A program made the position numbers and the translations under genes. From Solanum dulcamara (lineage: Eukaryota > Streptophyta > Magnoliopsida > Solanales > Solanaceae): a DNA stretch of 64,000 bases. Below, in pieces: positions 26,789 to 38,500 of the stretch. Each line of letters begins with the position of its first letter. Within the stretch, counting starts at the first letter, position 1. The DNA is taken from NCBI RefSeq assembly GCF_947179165.1, contig NC_077242.1, positions 1,612,001-1,676,000 on the forward strand. Reading direction: 5' to 3'. The notes beneath the pieces were generated by a model. The model was given only the letters and a program-made list of their open reading frames with translations, searched no databases and had not been told where the DNA came from.

Positions 26789-28418
26789 ATATATTTTTCT
26801 CAGCAGGTACAAGGTACCTAGCTCTTATTGTTTGTTTCCCTTTTGCTTCCTTCTATCTTACCAAGCTATAGTAGACCTTCTAAGATGTTTAGGTTATGAT
26901 ATCTTCTACCTAGAGTAACTTACTTATTAATTTGTTTTCATGTTATGTTTTGCTTAGGGATCTGAGTACAACAACAACTATGCCTCAATCCCTAGCAAGT
27001 TGGGGTCGGCCATTTGGATCTTTTCTGTCCATGTCGCTCCATTTATTCTCGTCTGAGTCTGATAACTGCTTAGGGGTCTCCGTGAACGAAGAAAATGGGA
27101 TAAAATATTCTTTCATTTTAGAACCCAGGCATGGTAGAACTCGGAAGAGATTGACTCGTTGCTTGGTAGGCTAACTTGAGTGGAGCAGAGACCTGACAAA
27201 AGCTACGGTTTCAGAGATGATCTGCTACATGGCTCTGCATCAATGTGTCCCTTCTTGCAGGTCCACTTGTACTTAAAAAGTAGTAGCTAGGATCATTCTT
27301 TTTGTTCTTTGTAATTATTTTTTGTCAATTTTGCTGATAATTCTTTGTTCCAATGAGAGTAGCCCTGTGTCATTTATTTATTCGTAGTGTTTACAAGAAA
27401 GAAAATGTAGATAGTTTGTTCCGCCACAGATAATTATTTGAATTTGTCTTTTAAAAAGTTCCCCAATTTTTCTTGTCAGTTTCTTTTTAAGCTCAAATTA
27501 TCAATGGTATGTGAGTTTCATATTTACAGGAATGGAGAAAGAAAACAAAATATACTCATTCAAATGCATGAATTAAAAAAAATAAATTAGATTGCTCATT
27601 TGAAATGACCTGGAGTACTTTCTTTTTGTCTTTTTTTTCAAATCTGTTCACAACACTTGATAGTTTATCATTTTTTTTGACTTTATTGGACTAATTGAAG
27701 CTATTGATACTGTCATATGAACCTGCTTTGCCGATTGCATCGATAGGTGTAATTTACCATCCAACCGGTAATAATGCCTTTCATATGTTTCTTTTTTGGT
27801 TTTGTTGCTTCCACTTCTTTGTTGCCTAGATGAGATATCCGCTTTCCTAGCCACTTTATCAAATCATATATCTAACATATTATCTTCCTCATCCTTATCA
27901 AAAAAATCCTCCGCCCAATTCAAGTACGTAAGCATTAGTTGAACTAAATCTTAATGCTAAGGTTCTTGATTGGATTCTTTTTTGCAATCGCACTTTAGGC
28001 ATATTTATACTCCCTCTATCCATTTTTATTTATTCATGTTTGACTTGGCATATCCCTTAAGAAGCAATAAATAAAGTGATAATTTACTATATCACTCTTA
28101 TTAATTATAAGTCATCTAAATGCTGGAAAATAAGTAATATTTAATAATAAGGATAAAATATGCAAAGGTGTATTCATAATTTCGAGAGGAAAAATGCACT
28201 ATTATAAAAATGTGAATTTAAGATATAAATTTTACAAACTTGACCATTAGGTAATTTAAGTGGAAGTTAAAACCGTTTTTTTTAATAGAAAATCTTTTCA
28301 CTAATTAGTTTTATTATATATAGCAGTGGAAGTTAACCATCTTTTCTGTTCACATCATATTGGAAATCTTTACTCCTTTTTTCTTCCTGTTTTGATTCTC
28401 TCTGCAAAAAAAATAAAA
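26789..28418. other. Formin 3' flank and upstream region of the first GeBP-like copy
   Basis: The formin 3' UTR occupies the first several hundred bases. A dispersed repeat with CAACTATGCCTCAATCCC and AAGTTGGGGTCGGC lies at about 26968-27010. Half a Stowaway-like end (TACTCCCTCTATCCATTTTT) sits at about 28010. The last 150 bases are the promoter module shared with the copy at 54 kb. No gene is seen. Confidence 0.6.
28315..28322 (+). promoter_or_regulatory. TATA box of GeBP-like copy 1
   Basis: TATATATA lies 104 bp before the ATG at 28419, inside a block (28240-28380) nearly identical to 54005-54140. Positional and sequence conservation between paralogues supports it as the promoter core. The open paralogue at 30526 has a degenerate TATTATTTA in the same place. 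Confidence 0.6.
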
Positions 28419-29049
28419 ATGTTACCTGAAGGTGAACCAGTTCCAGAAAATAAAGAAGAAGAAGAAGGGCAAATGGAGATTGATGGACAGAATGAGAATC
28501 AAGATTCAGAACAGGGTGGAAATCAAGAATCCGATGGAAAAATGGAAGAAACAGAGGAGGGAAAAACAGAGGAATTGGATCCAAATGGAGGACGAAAAAG
28601 AAAACGCCAAAATGAAGAAAATAGCGACAAAAAGGAAGAAGAAGAAAAAGATAGAAGAGCTGCTGAAAAAGGAAAACAACCAATGCATAAAGAAGGAGGA
28701 CAATAAGATGAGGAAGAAAATGGCGACGACGAAGATGAAGATGAAGATGAAGATGAAAAAGTAAGCAGAAGAGCTGCTGAAAAAGGAAAACAACTTTTTG
28801 ATTTTGATGACTGGGGCTGGAAATAGGTTACAATACTAATTTTCAGATTCATTTTAGTATAAACTTTACAGAAGCATTACGATATTTCTGACTAAAAGTT
28901 AAGATAGTTGATTTTGTGAGTGAATCTGATGTATGTGCTATTTTTGTTCAACTGATGTTAGGAAACAGCACGGAGATGATCCCCAGATTGCCCGCCGTAT
29001 TGATCGAGAAATTTTCAACTTGTCTATGCTACTATGGGGACGGAGATAA
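28419..29049 (+). pseudogene. GeBP/Storekeeper-like type A copy 1, truncated and domain-deleted
   Basis: The frame starts MLPEGEPVPENKEEEEG and runs 95 residues of acidic and basic low-complexity sequence to a stop at 28704-28706. Compared with the open paralogue at 30526 this is a nonsense change. Beyond it the same frame goes on (DEENGDDEDEDEDE...RRAAEKGKQ) and jumps straight to a short tail LFDFDDWGWK, stopping near 28826, so the central domain is missing. About 150 bp further, 28972-29049 encodes REIFNLSMLLWG, the last part of the lost domain. The copy therefore lacks the putative DNA-binding domain. It might still make a short acidic peptide, but no function can be assigned. Confidence 0.8.
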
Positions 29050-30525
29050 TCGACAAGTATCACTCATTAATTTAGTGTATCATATCTAGGAAGAACCGGT
29101 CCCCTCATTTTCACTTTACTTCTACTGATTCTCACTTCAATTCAAAACATTTCATTTTGCATTGTATTGTTATGATTGAATGTTACTCATTAGGATTTTA
29201 AACCTACGTACTATAATTTTATGGCAGCCTCTATAATGAATCTAATGTTTCATATTTCACAACTTCTACAAAATTTTGTAAGCTTCAAATTTGGTTTGCT
29301 AACTTATCATTATTTTTAATAATGGTGTATGCAAGACAGCTTGCGCACACCTCAATTAATTCACCGTATATGTTTGATGCTTCCACTGATACATATATCC
29401 AATAAGTCTATCTATATATCCACTAACCTCTCACAAATGGAAAAAAATAAATCACTTAGCACTTTTAGCCTCTTTGAACATTTGGTCTCTCTATAACTCA
29501 GTCAAACTTCATTGACTATAAAGTAAATTGACATTTGGTTAGACTTAATATTGTTATCTTCTAAATATGATTTGATAGTGTAAAAAAATATTTTATACTA
29601 TCGATATATCAATTTAATAAATTAAAAAGTATATTTTCTATACTAATATTAATTAAGTAATTATCTCATAAGAAGTGTTTTTGCTAAACGTCTCTTATGA
29701 CTTTATAAGTAGCATACTATTTTAGTCTGTTCATGTGGAGATATGCTTTCGTATTTTTAAAGGTCTCTAACATTGGATATATCAATATAAAATAAAAAAA
29801 TAAAACTACTAACTACGATTTTACGCAGCCTCCATAATGAATCTACTGCTTCATATTTCACAACTTCTATAAAAAATTTTAAGCTTCATATTTGGTTGCC
29901 AACTTATCATATACTTTTCAATAACGGTGACCGCAAGAGAGCTTGCGCGCACCTCAATTCATCATATATGTTTGATACTCCACTAATCCATGTACCCAAT
30001 AAGTCTATATATCCACTGACCTTTCACCGATGAAAAAGAAAATCAAATTATCATTTTTAACCTCTTTAAACAACTGGTCTCATTATAGTTTAGTCAAACT
30101 TCACTGACTACTAAGTTATATTTTGACTTCACCATACTCCCATTGTAAATTGACATTTAAAAATAATCTAAAATTAGACTTTGGGTACATAAAATTTAGT
30201 AACCAATTCTTTTTAAAAGATAATTTAGTAACCACCATACTCCCATCTAAATTAGACTTCTGGTACGTGAGATTTAGTAATCAAAAATGTACTCTCTTCG
30301 GTCATTTTTACTTATCATGTTTTTCTTTGTACGTCCTTTAAGAAAATATTAACTACTGAATTATCCTTATTTATTCTTTGATATCAATTTAATACTATTC
30401 CTTTTTTAACCACATTAATTTTATTATTTAGTGGCGCTTAACCATTCTCTTCATTCACTTCATATTCGAAACGAAAATCTTTACTCCTTTTTTCTTTCTG
30501 TTTTGATTTTCTCTGCAAAAACAAA
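29050..30525. repeat. Spacer with two copies of a 300-bp upstream module
   Basis: Copy A (about 29221-29525) and copy B (about 29825-30112) share GCAGCCTC-ATAATGAATCTA, CATATTTCACAACTTCTA, AGCTTGCGC-CACCTCAATT and CTCAGTCAAACTTCA-like segments. A third copy lies at about 52764-53020, upstream of the broken type A copy at 54 kb. No gene is present in the spacer. A half Stowaway-like end (TACTCTCTTCGGTCATTTTT) lies near 30290. Confidence 0.8.
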
Positions 30526-31266
30526 ATGTTACCTGAAGGAGAACCAGTTCCTGAAGATGGTCGTAAGAGATTACGTACCAAAGAAGAAGAAGAAGAAGGT
30601 CAAAAGGAGCTTTATGGAAGAAATGGAAATCAAGATTCAGAACAGGGAGAAAGAGGAAAGCATGGAAATCAAGAATCTAATGAAACAGAGGAGGGAAAAA
30701 CAGAGGAATTGGATCCAAGAAAACGCGAAAATGATGAATATGGAGACAAAGAAGAAGAAAGAAGAAGAAGAGCTGCTGAAAAAGGAAAACAACCAATGCA
30801 TAAAGGAGGAGGACAGTCAGATGAGGAAGAAAATGGTGACGATGAAGAGGAAGAGGAAAAAGGAAGAATAAGAAGAGCTGCTGGAAAAGGAAAACAACCA
30901 ATGTCTAAACTGGGAATGTCTAAAGGAGCATTAGATCCGGACTATTATGATTATGATTACGATTATCATCAGAATTTGGTAATTTTACGAACCATGTGGG
31001 ATTTCAAGTGCAAAACTGGGTATTTCCCACATCCACCCTCGTTTAAACTACTCGATTTCATCATGTATTCACTCCCCTATTTGGAAATCTCCAGAGAGAA
31101 GTTAGCGAAAAAGATCATAGCATTTAAGAATAATTACAATGATGCTTGGGAACTTGACGGAGATAATCCTGGGTTGGACAGGCCTGTTAATCGAGAAATA
31201 TTCAACTTGTCTATGCGATTATGGGGTAATCACAAGGAATTTTATCATGACTGGAAATGGAAATAG
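30526..31266 (+). CDS. GeBP/Storekeeper-like protein, type A (246 aa)
   Basis: A single-exon frame of 246 residues. Residues 1-148 are acidic/basic low complexity with a repeated RRAA(E/G)KGKQPM motif (about 81-91 and 116-126) that may be a nuclear-localisation signal, then a DYYDYDYDYH run. Residues 149-234 form the conserved domain: LVILRTMWDFKCKTGYFPHP, LLDFIMYSLP, KLAKKIIAFKNNY, VNREIFNLSMRLWG. The order (hydrophobic ILxxMWxFK, G-xx-P, L-xx-KI-xx-xK, F-xLS-xx-WG) resembles DUF573, the DNA-binding domain of the GeBP/Storekeeper plant regulators; I infer membership from this pattern. The usual C-terminal zipper region is absent: the protein ends 12 residues after LWG. Expression is unknown; the TATA of its paralogues is degenerate here. 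Confidence 0.7.
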   Translation: MLPEGEPVPEDGRKRLRTKEEEEEGQKELYGRNGNQDSEQGERGKHGNQESNETEEGKTEELDPRKRENDEYGDKEEERRRRAAEKGKQPMHKGGGQSDEEENGDDEEEEEKGRIRRAAGKGKQPMSKLGMSKGALDPDYYDYDYDYHQNLVILRTMWDFKCKTGYFPHPPSFKLLDFIMYSLPYLEISREKLAKKIIAFKNNYNDAWELDGDNPGLDRPVNREIFNLSMRLWGNHKEFYHDWKWK

Positions 31267-31298
31267 TTTTCTGCAGTTAGGTTTCATTTTTTTTTTGG

Positions 31299-31400
31299 AC
31301 TGAGATAATCCTGAAATGGCACAGCCAGTTGAACGAAATTTTTGACTTCTCTATGCGATCAAGGGGTAATTCCGAACACAATGTTGGCGATGGGATATAG
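31299..31400 (+). pseudogene. Relic of a type A domain end
   Basis: About 100 bp match the last part of the broken copy at 55745-55850 (GATAATCCTGAAATGGCACA, then TTGAACGA, TTCTCTATGCGAT, GGGGTAAT) but with an indel and a damaged LWG codon region. It lies 30 bp after the stop of the open copy at 30526. The following 240 bp (31402-31640) are nearly identical to 55852-56095. It is the edge of the paralogous block, not a gene. Confidence 0.75.
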
Positions 31401-31830
31401 CGTATGATACTAATATTCAGACTCATTATAGTATAAACTTTACAGCAGCATTATAGACTCATTAGAAAAACTTGATTTTGTGAGTTTATCTGATGTATGG
31501 GCTATTTTTGTTCAACTGTTTCTCTTTTCATTTTTGTTTGATATATCTTTTCTTACATTTATAGAATCAATTGTTGCTTGTGTTTTTTGTATCGATTGAA
31601 GGGAGCCTCAGTGTAATGATAAGAGTTGTCATCCTATGACCAGTATAGCATGCTACGAAACCTTTAAAATAGATAATCAGATCATTGTGATGTTGTTTTG
31701 CTTGCATTTTCAGTTCGACTGCAGTTTTCAGTTCACCTGAAATTTGTGTACTGTTGGATCAGAGATCGTGAAATTAAAGGTTATTTGGATCCATTCTGAA
31801 ATTGTTTCACTTTCCACTTTAGTTTGATAT
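31401..31830. repeat. Paralogous block 1, left part
   Basis: 31402-31640 matches 55852-56095 and 31643-31830 matches about 57942-58110, both at high identity. The 1.85 kb between those partner segments, which holds the two-domain gene at 56600-57778, is missing here. The block ends at the LTR insertion point, where GATAT (31826-31830) is the target duplication. Confidence 0.85.
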
Positions 31831-32966
31831 TGTCACGCCCCGGGAGGGTACCCTAGACGTGACCGGCACTTGAAAGTCATTTCTGACCTTCAAGCGAACC
31901 ACCTGATTCAGTCACCTCATCATTTAATCACACTCACCCAAAGGAGGGGTCAATCATAGCATACTATTCACACTGTAGGGCCGAAGGCCAAACATATTCA
32001 ACTCCAACAAAACAAGTAAAATAGGACTCCTCAAAATAACAGTCCAACCTTCCCACACTCTAGTCTATGAAGCCTCTATCAAAGTCTAGAAGGTGCCGAT
32101 GACAAGTCCATGGCTACCAACACTCAAAATAAAAGAAATGACAACAAAACTGTACAAGAAAGCTCAATATCCTCCAGGAACTAGGAGGACTCACCAACTA
32201 GCTGGAAGTGTATGTGGATCTTCAACGGAGCGCCGGTTGATGATCTCTAGTACCTGTCTCTGCATCATGAAACGATGCAGGCCAAATGGCGTCAGTACAT
32301 GGAATGTACGAGTATGTAAAATGGCCGGATGAAACAAACATCAAGAAGACATCAACATCAACTCAGCACCTCAACTCATACATATATATATAAATATAGG
32401 ACAACTCACTCAAATATCCTAAGTCTAACAAGAATAGTTTAGACGGGACTAACTCATAAACCACTCAACTCAACTGACTCAGAGCACTATCAAGACCTAA
32501 ATGAGAGTTTCTCTTATCCGACAACCATCACCTATGAGCCGATGATAGTACAACAATCAGACGTTGTTGCCACGTCCGTCCATACCTTGCCAGGGCATGA
32601 ACGCCTCCCTAATCATGGATACCATCGATTAGTCAAGTCCTATCATTTCAGGACAATAAAAATAGGAAACATCCGACTTTAACGGTTCGTTCCCAAGGGA
32701 AGCATCCGACTTTAACGGTTCCATCCCTACCTACGTTGGCGGCGTAGTTTCTGGGGTTCGAGTATGGACTGTACTCTCACCCGCCTCAGTGCTCGATACT
32801 CCTCCTATGACTCCATGCTCATAAAACTTCTCTAATCATCTCAAACAAGCCCTCACGGCTAGTTTCATGTGGTACATTGCCACTTCATCAACTCTGTTCT
32901 CATTTCAACTCAAATAAGTCATAATGGCAAGTCTCATTTAGGACCTTGTCCACTCGTCAATTCCAT

Positions 32967-35414
32967 TGTCACACCCCGGGAGGGTACCCTAGACGTAACC
33001 GGCACCCGAAGGCCATTTCTGACCTCCGAGCGAACCACCTGGTCCAGTCACTCCTTCATTCAAGCACATTCTCTTAGCAGGAACTCAATTTAAAGAAATA
33101 CTTTTCATAATATAAGGGCCGAAGGCCAAACATTTACAATCAAAAGAAGACAATAAAAATAGGACTCCTCAAGATGACCGCTCGACCTTCCACACTCCAG
33201 TCTATGAAGCCTCTACTCATGTCAAAAAGGTGCCAATGACAAGCCCATGGCTACCAACAATCTAAATAAAAGGAAGAACAACAAAACTGTACAAGAAGGC
33301 CCAATATCCTCCGGGAACTAGGAGGACTCACCGACTGGCTGGAAGTGTATGTGGATCTTCAACGGAGCGCCGGTTGATGATCTCTAGTACCTGTCTCTGC
33401 ATCATGAAACGATGCAGGCCAAATGGCGTCAGTACATGGAATGTACGAGTATGTAAAATGGCCGAATACAATGAACATCAAGGAAGAATAAATCAACTCG
33501 GGAGCTCAACTCAAAAGGGATGACGACTCAATCAAATGTCCTAAGTCTAAACAAGGATATGATTTAGACTGGACCAATCATATACAATTCAACTCAATCT
33601 GACTCAGAGTACTATCAACACCTATTTGGGAGTTTCTCTTAACCGACAACCAACACTTATGAGCCAGTGAAGGTACAACGAAACGACGTCGTTGCCACGC
33701 CCGTTCATACCTTGCCAGGGCATGAACGACGAACACTCATGGATCCAATCCAACCAGGTCCTATAATGTCAGGACAAAAGCTCTCGGGGAAGCATCCGAC
33801 TTTAACGGTTCAATCCCCCCTATGTTTGGCAACACAGGTATTGGGTTCGAGTATGGACTATACTCTTGCCCAATTCGGTGCTCGATACTCCTCCCAAGAC
33901 TCAATGCTCATAAAACTCCATCCAATCAACTCAATCAACTCATATCAACAAGTCTCATTACAACCTTGTCAACTCATCAACTCTATCACAATCAAATCTC
34001 TTTCAAGCATACTAATTGCTCAATCTCAATCATATCTTCAAAGAAAATTTAAATGCACATGTATAACATCATCTAGATATAATCAATCATTACCTCCATC
34101 CATTTGAGAAAATCCTCATGACTCACCACATCTTCAAGACTTCAAATTGACATTTTTATAATAGGCAACATTTTTAAGAAAATAATATACTTTATCAAAT
34201 CTACATAATTAAGAAGATCAATAAAACATATTTAGCAACTCATTCCTTCATCATCTCATACTCACATAAGGGCTCATTTTAGGAACCTCTTAGCTCAACA
34301 ACATTGGCACATAAATAATTAAATAAAATGGAGACAAAGCTCGTTCAAACATGTACCATACCAAGAAACTCCATTTTCATGAATATCTAACCTCAAAACA
34401 AGAATAGGGCACATGGATGGACTCAACTCATGTTTTGGATAGCCTTACATACCTTAGTGAAGACTTGAAGAAAACCTTGTAGTTGGGTCTTCAATGGAGG
34501 ACTCAAATCTTGAAGTTCTTGGACTCCTTTTTGGTTGGAAATGGAGAAGAAGAGAAGAGAGAAGGGAGAGGAGCTAGGGCTTTTCTTTAGAGAGAGAGTG
34601 GGGGCTGAATAAATGCCCCCAAAATACACAAGGCTTGTGTATATATAATTTGGGAAATTTCCCAAATTGCCCTTCCTCCAATTTCTGAAAATCAGGCAAA
34701 AACGCCCTTGGCGCGATAGTGGCGCGTCGCGCCCTTACAGCGCCAAGGCCAATTACGCCCAAAACCTGCACAACTTTTAGTGGCGCGTCGCGCCAGGGAC
34801 CAAACTACTGAGGCATGTTTCTGGCGCGATAGTGGCGCATCGCGCCCTTACAGCGCCAAGCCTATTATTCTAAATTCTGGGAATTTGGCCTGAAAAACCC
34901 TGCACAACTTTTAGTGGCGCGTCGCGCCAAGGACCAAACTACTGAGGCATGTTTCTGGCGCGATAGTGGCGCGTCGCGCCCTTACAGCGCCAAAGCCATA
35001 TCCCCAGCAGTTGCAACCCAGGCCAAAAATGAAATTCCTGTCGTGCTAGTTCGTCTTCGGATCGTCATATCTTTTGACTCCGAACTCCAAAATTTACGTT
35101 CTTGGTGGCGTTAGAAAGAAGACTCGACGACCTTTAATTTGATAGGTCGTGGGCCACCCAGATTGACGTCCTTCAAAAGATAGGGTCGTTAAAAGTCGAC
35201 CCTTACATGAACTCGTCCTAAACTTAGCCACGACGGATCTTTTGGACTTAGCTCGGTCCTAGGGGTCCTCAATGACCCCACATCACCTCCAACGCTCTTA
35301 AATTCCTCAGGGACTCATCTTAACTCGAGCACATATTTCGAAATAAATACGATGGGCCCCACACGTGTACAAAGAAAGCCTGAATCTTAGGAAGAAATTT
35401 TGAGGGGTGTTACA
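32967..35414 (-). repeat. 3' LTR of the chromovirus
   Basis: On the plus strand it starts TGTCACACCCCGGG and ends GGGGTGTTACA, so the LTR termini are TGTAACACCCC...GTGACA. It carries the TATA box (around 34640-34650, minus), a CT-rich leader, a conserved splice donor, and a GC-rich hairpin array at about 34709-34996. It differs from the 5' LTR by only about ten bases. Confidence 0.95.
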
Positions 35415-35430
35415 TTATCTCCCCCTTGGG
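35415..35430 (-). other. Polypurine tract of the chromovirus
   Basis: The minus strand reads AAGGGGGAGATAA directly before the 3' LTR, the expected primer for plus-strand DNA synthesis. Its place next to the LTR and its all-purine core support the call. Confidence 0.85.
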
Positions 35431-35539
35431 ATCATTCGTCCTCGAATGACGAGCAACCAAGAATGGACTCGGGGTACAAATCACAATCAAAACTCAGTCA
35501 TTCAATCAATCAAATTCTCAATCAAATATCAATCAAAAC

Positions 35540-38500
35540 TCAAAAAGGTACAAATGAATTCGAGTCAAGGAAATGGTCATTACCTTCAATATCCTCCTCG
35601 GTAGGCTCGAATAGATGTGGATATTTAGATTTCATGGCTTCCTCCACTTCCCATGTGGCTTCCTCAACAAATTGATTCCTCCACAGGACCTTGACTGAGG
35701 CAACTTCTTTGTTCCTCAACTTGCGAATTTGGCGATCAAGAATTTGGACTGGAACCTCTTCATAAGACAAGCTATCCTTAATTCCAACGCTGTCAATGGG
35801 GACTACCAACGAGGGATCACCCAAGAACTTTTTCAACATCGAAACGTGGAACACCGAATGAATAGCAGCTAGATCTGAGGGTAAGTCCAACTTATAAGCA
35901 ATACTCCCGATCCGCCTCAAAATTTGGTACGGACCAATATATCGAGGACCAAGTTTCCCCTTCTTTCCAAACCTCATGACACCCTTCATGGGTGACACTT
36001 TCAAATACACCTAATCATCTACCTCAAACTCTAAGTCCCTCCTCCTCACATCGATGTAAGATTTTTGGCGACTTTGGGCTGTCTTTAGTCTCTCTCGGAT
36101 AATTCGTACCTTCTCCATGGCTTGATGAACAAGGTCAGGCCCAATCAACTCGGCTTCACCAACTTCAAACCACCCAATGGGCGATCTACACCTCCTCCCA
36201 TACAAGGCTTCATAAGGAGCCATTTGAATGCTCGCATGATAGCTATTGTTATATGCAAACTCTATGAGAGGCAAGTGATCATCCCAATTCCCCTTGAAGT
36301 CAAGCACACACGCCCTCAACATATCTTCCAATGTCTGAATTGTGCGCTCTGCTTGGCCATCTGTCTGGGGATGGAAGGCTGTACTCAAGTTCACCCTCGA
36401 ACCTAATCCCTTCTGAAAGGATTTCCAAAATTGGGAAGTGAATTGAGCTCCTCTGTCCGAGATGATAGACAGAGGGACCCCATGCAATCTGACGATCTCC
36501 TGTATATATAACTTTGCATAATCTTCTGCGGTGTCGGTAGTCTTAACCGCCAAGAAGTGAGCTGATTTCGTCATTCTATCCACAATCACCCAAATGGAAT
36601 CATGTTGCTTTCGAGACTTCGACAAGCCTGTAATAAAGTCCATGTTGATCATCTCCCACTTCCATTCTGGAATTCCTATGTTTTGGGCTAGACCACATGG
36701 TCTTTGATGCTCAACCTTCACTTGTTGACAATTCGGGCATTTGGAAACGAATTCCGCAATGTCTCTCTTCATCCCACTCCACCAATAGATCTCCCTCAAG
36801 TCATGGTACATTTTGGTGGAACCCGGATGAATGGAGTATCTAGAACTATGCGCTTCGGCCATAATCCTCTCTCGAACATCGTCAACATCCGGCACACACA
36901 ATCTATTTTGGTACCGCAACACACCATCTCCCCCTTGGGTAAAAACCATTACCTCTTGTTTGTGTACAACTCCCTTCAATTGGAGAAGGACGGGATCTTG
37001 GTCTTGCTTCTCCTTCACCTCTGCCACAAGTGAGGATGTAGACCCGTCCTGAACTCTAACTCCGCCTTCATTGTTCTCTTCCAGATGAACTCCCAGTCGG
37101 GCTAACCTGTGTACCTCCTTCGCCAATTCTCTCCTTCCTTCCTCCAAGTGGGCAGTGCTACCCATAGACAACCTGCTAAGAGCATCAGCAACAACATTAG
37201 CTTTACCTGGATGGTAGAGGATGCTCATATCATAGTCCTTGAGTAGCTCAAGCCATCTCCTTTGCCTCAGGTTGAGTTCCTTCTGGCTAAAGACGTATTG
37301 CAAGCTCTTGTGATCGGTGAATACATCGATATGCACTCCATACAGGTAGTGGCGCCAGATTTTAAGTGCATACACCACAGCTGCCAGCTCAAGGTCATGA
37401 GTTGGGTAATTCCTCTCATGAAGCTTAAGCTGTCTTGAAGCATAGGCTATCACCTTCCCCCTTTGCATCAACACACAACCCAAACCAATTCTGGAGGCAT
37501 CACAATAAATCACAAAACCTTCTGTCCCATCGGGCAAGGTTAGAACAGGAGCAGTGGTTAGCTTGGTCTTCAATTTCTGGAAACTCTCCTCACAAGCATC
37601 AGACCATTAGAACTTAGCCTTCTTTTGGGTCAGCTTAGTCAATGGTGATGATATGGATGAGAATCCCTCTACAAACCTTCGATAGTACCCGGCCAAGCCC
37701 AGAAAGCTCCTTATCTCTGTTGGGGATGTGGGTCTAGGCCAATTTTTCACAGCTTCTATTTTCTGAGCATCCACCTGAATACCATCTCCAGATACAATGT
37801 GGCCTAAGAAGGCCACCGATGCAAGCCAAAATTCACATTTAGAGAACTTTGCATACAATACCTGGTCCCTCAAAGTTTGTAGAACGACTCTAAGATGATA
37901 GGCGTTCTCCTCTTCGTTCTTGGAGTAAACCAGAATATCATCTATGAATACAATCACAAACATATCCAGGTACGGTTTGAATACCCGGTTCATGAGATCC
38001 ATAAAAGCGGCGGGAGCATTAGTCAGCCCAAAAGACATGACCAAGAATTCAAAGTGGCCTTAACGAGTCCGGAAAGCAGTCTTCGGAACATCGCATTCTC
38101 TCACCTTCAACTGGTGGTAGCCGGATCTCAAGTCTATCTTTGAGAAACAAGTGGCACCTTGAAGTTGGTCGAATAAGTCATCTATTCTGGGGAGAGGGTA
38201 TTTGTTCTTCATAGTGACTTTATTCAACTGCCTGTAGTCGATACACATTCTAAGGGACCCATCCTTCTTTCGCACAAATAGGACCGGAGCACCCCATGGC
38301 GAGACACTCGGCCTAATGAATCCCTTATCTAACAAGTCCTTCAGCTGCTCCTTCAACTCCTTCAACTCAGCCGGAGCCATTCTATATGGGGGAATTGAGA
38401 TAGGCTGGGTATCAGGAAGAACATCAATCCCGAAGTCGATCTCCCTATCAGGAGGGACTCTAGGCAGATCTTCAGGAAAGACATCCGGAAATTCGTTGAC

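Noticed and set aside
28333..28852. Phenylalanine/serine-rich frames on the minus strand
   Set aside because: Antisense of glutamate/lysine-rich coding repeats; no independent evidence.
34423..35114. Small frames inside the LTRs, repeated at 41943-42634
   Set aside because: They fall in LTR promoter and leader sequence, including the GC-rich array, and are conserved only because the LTRs are near identical.
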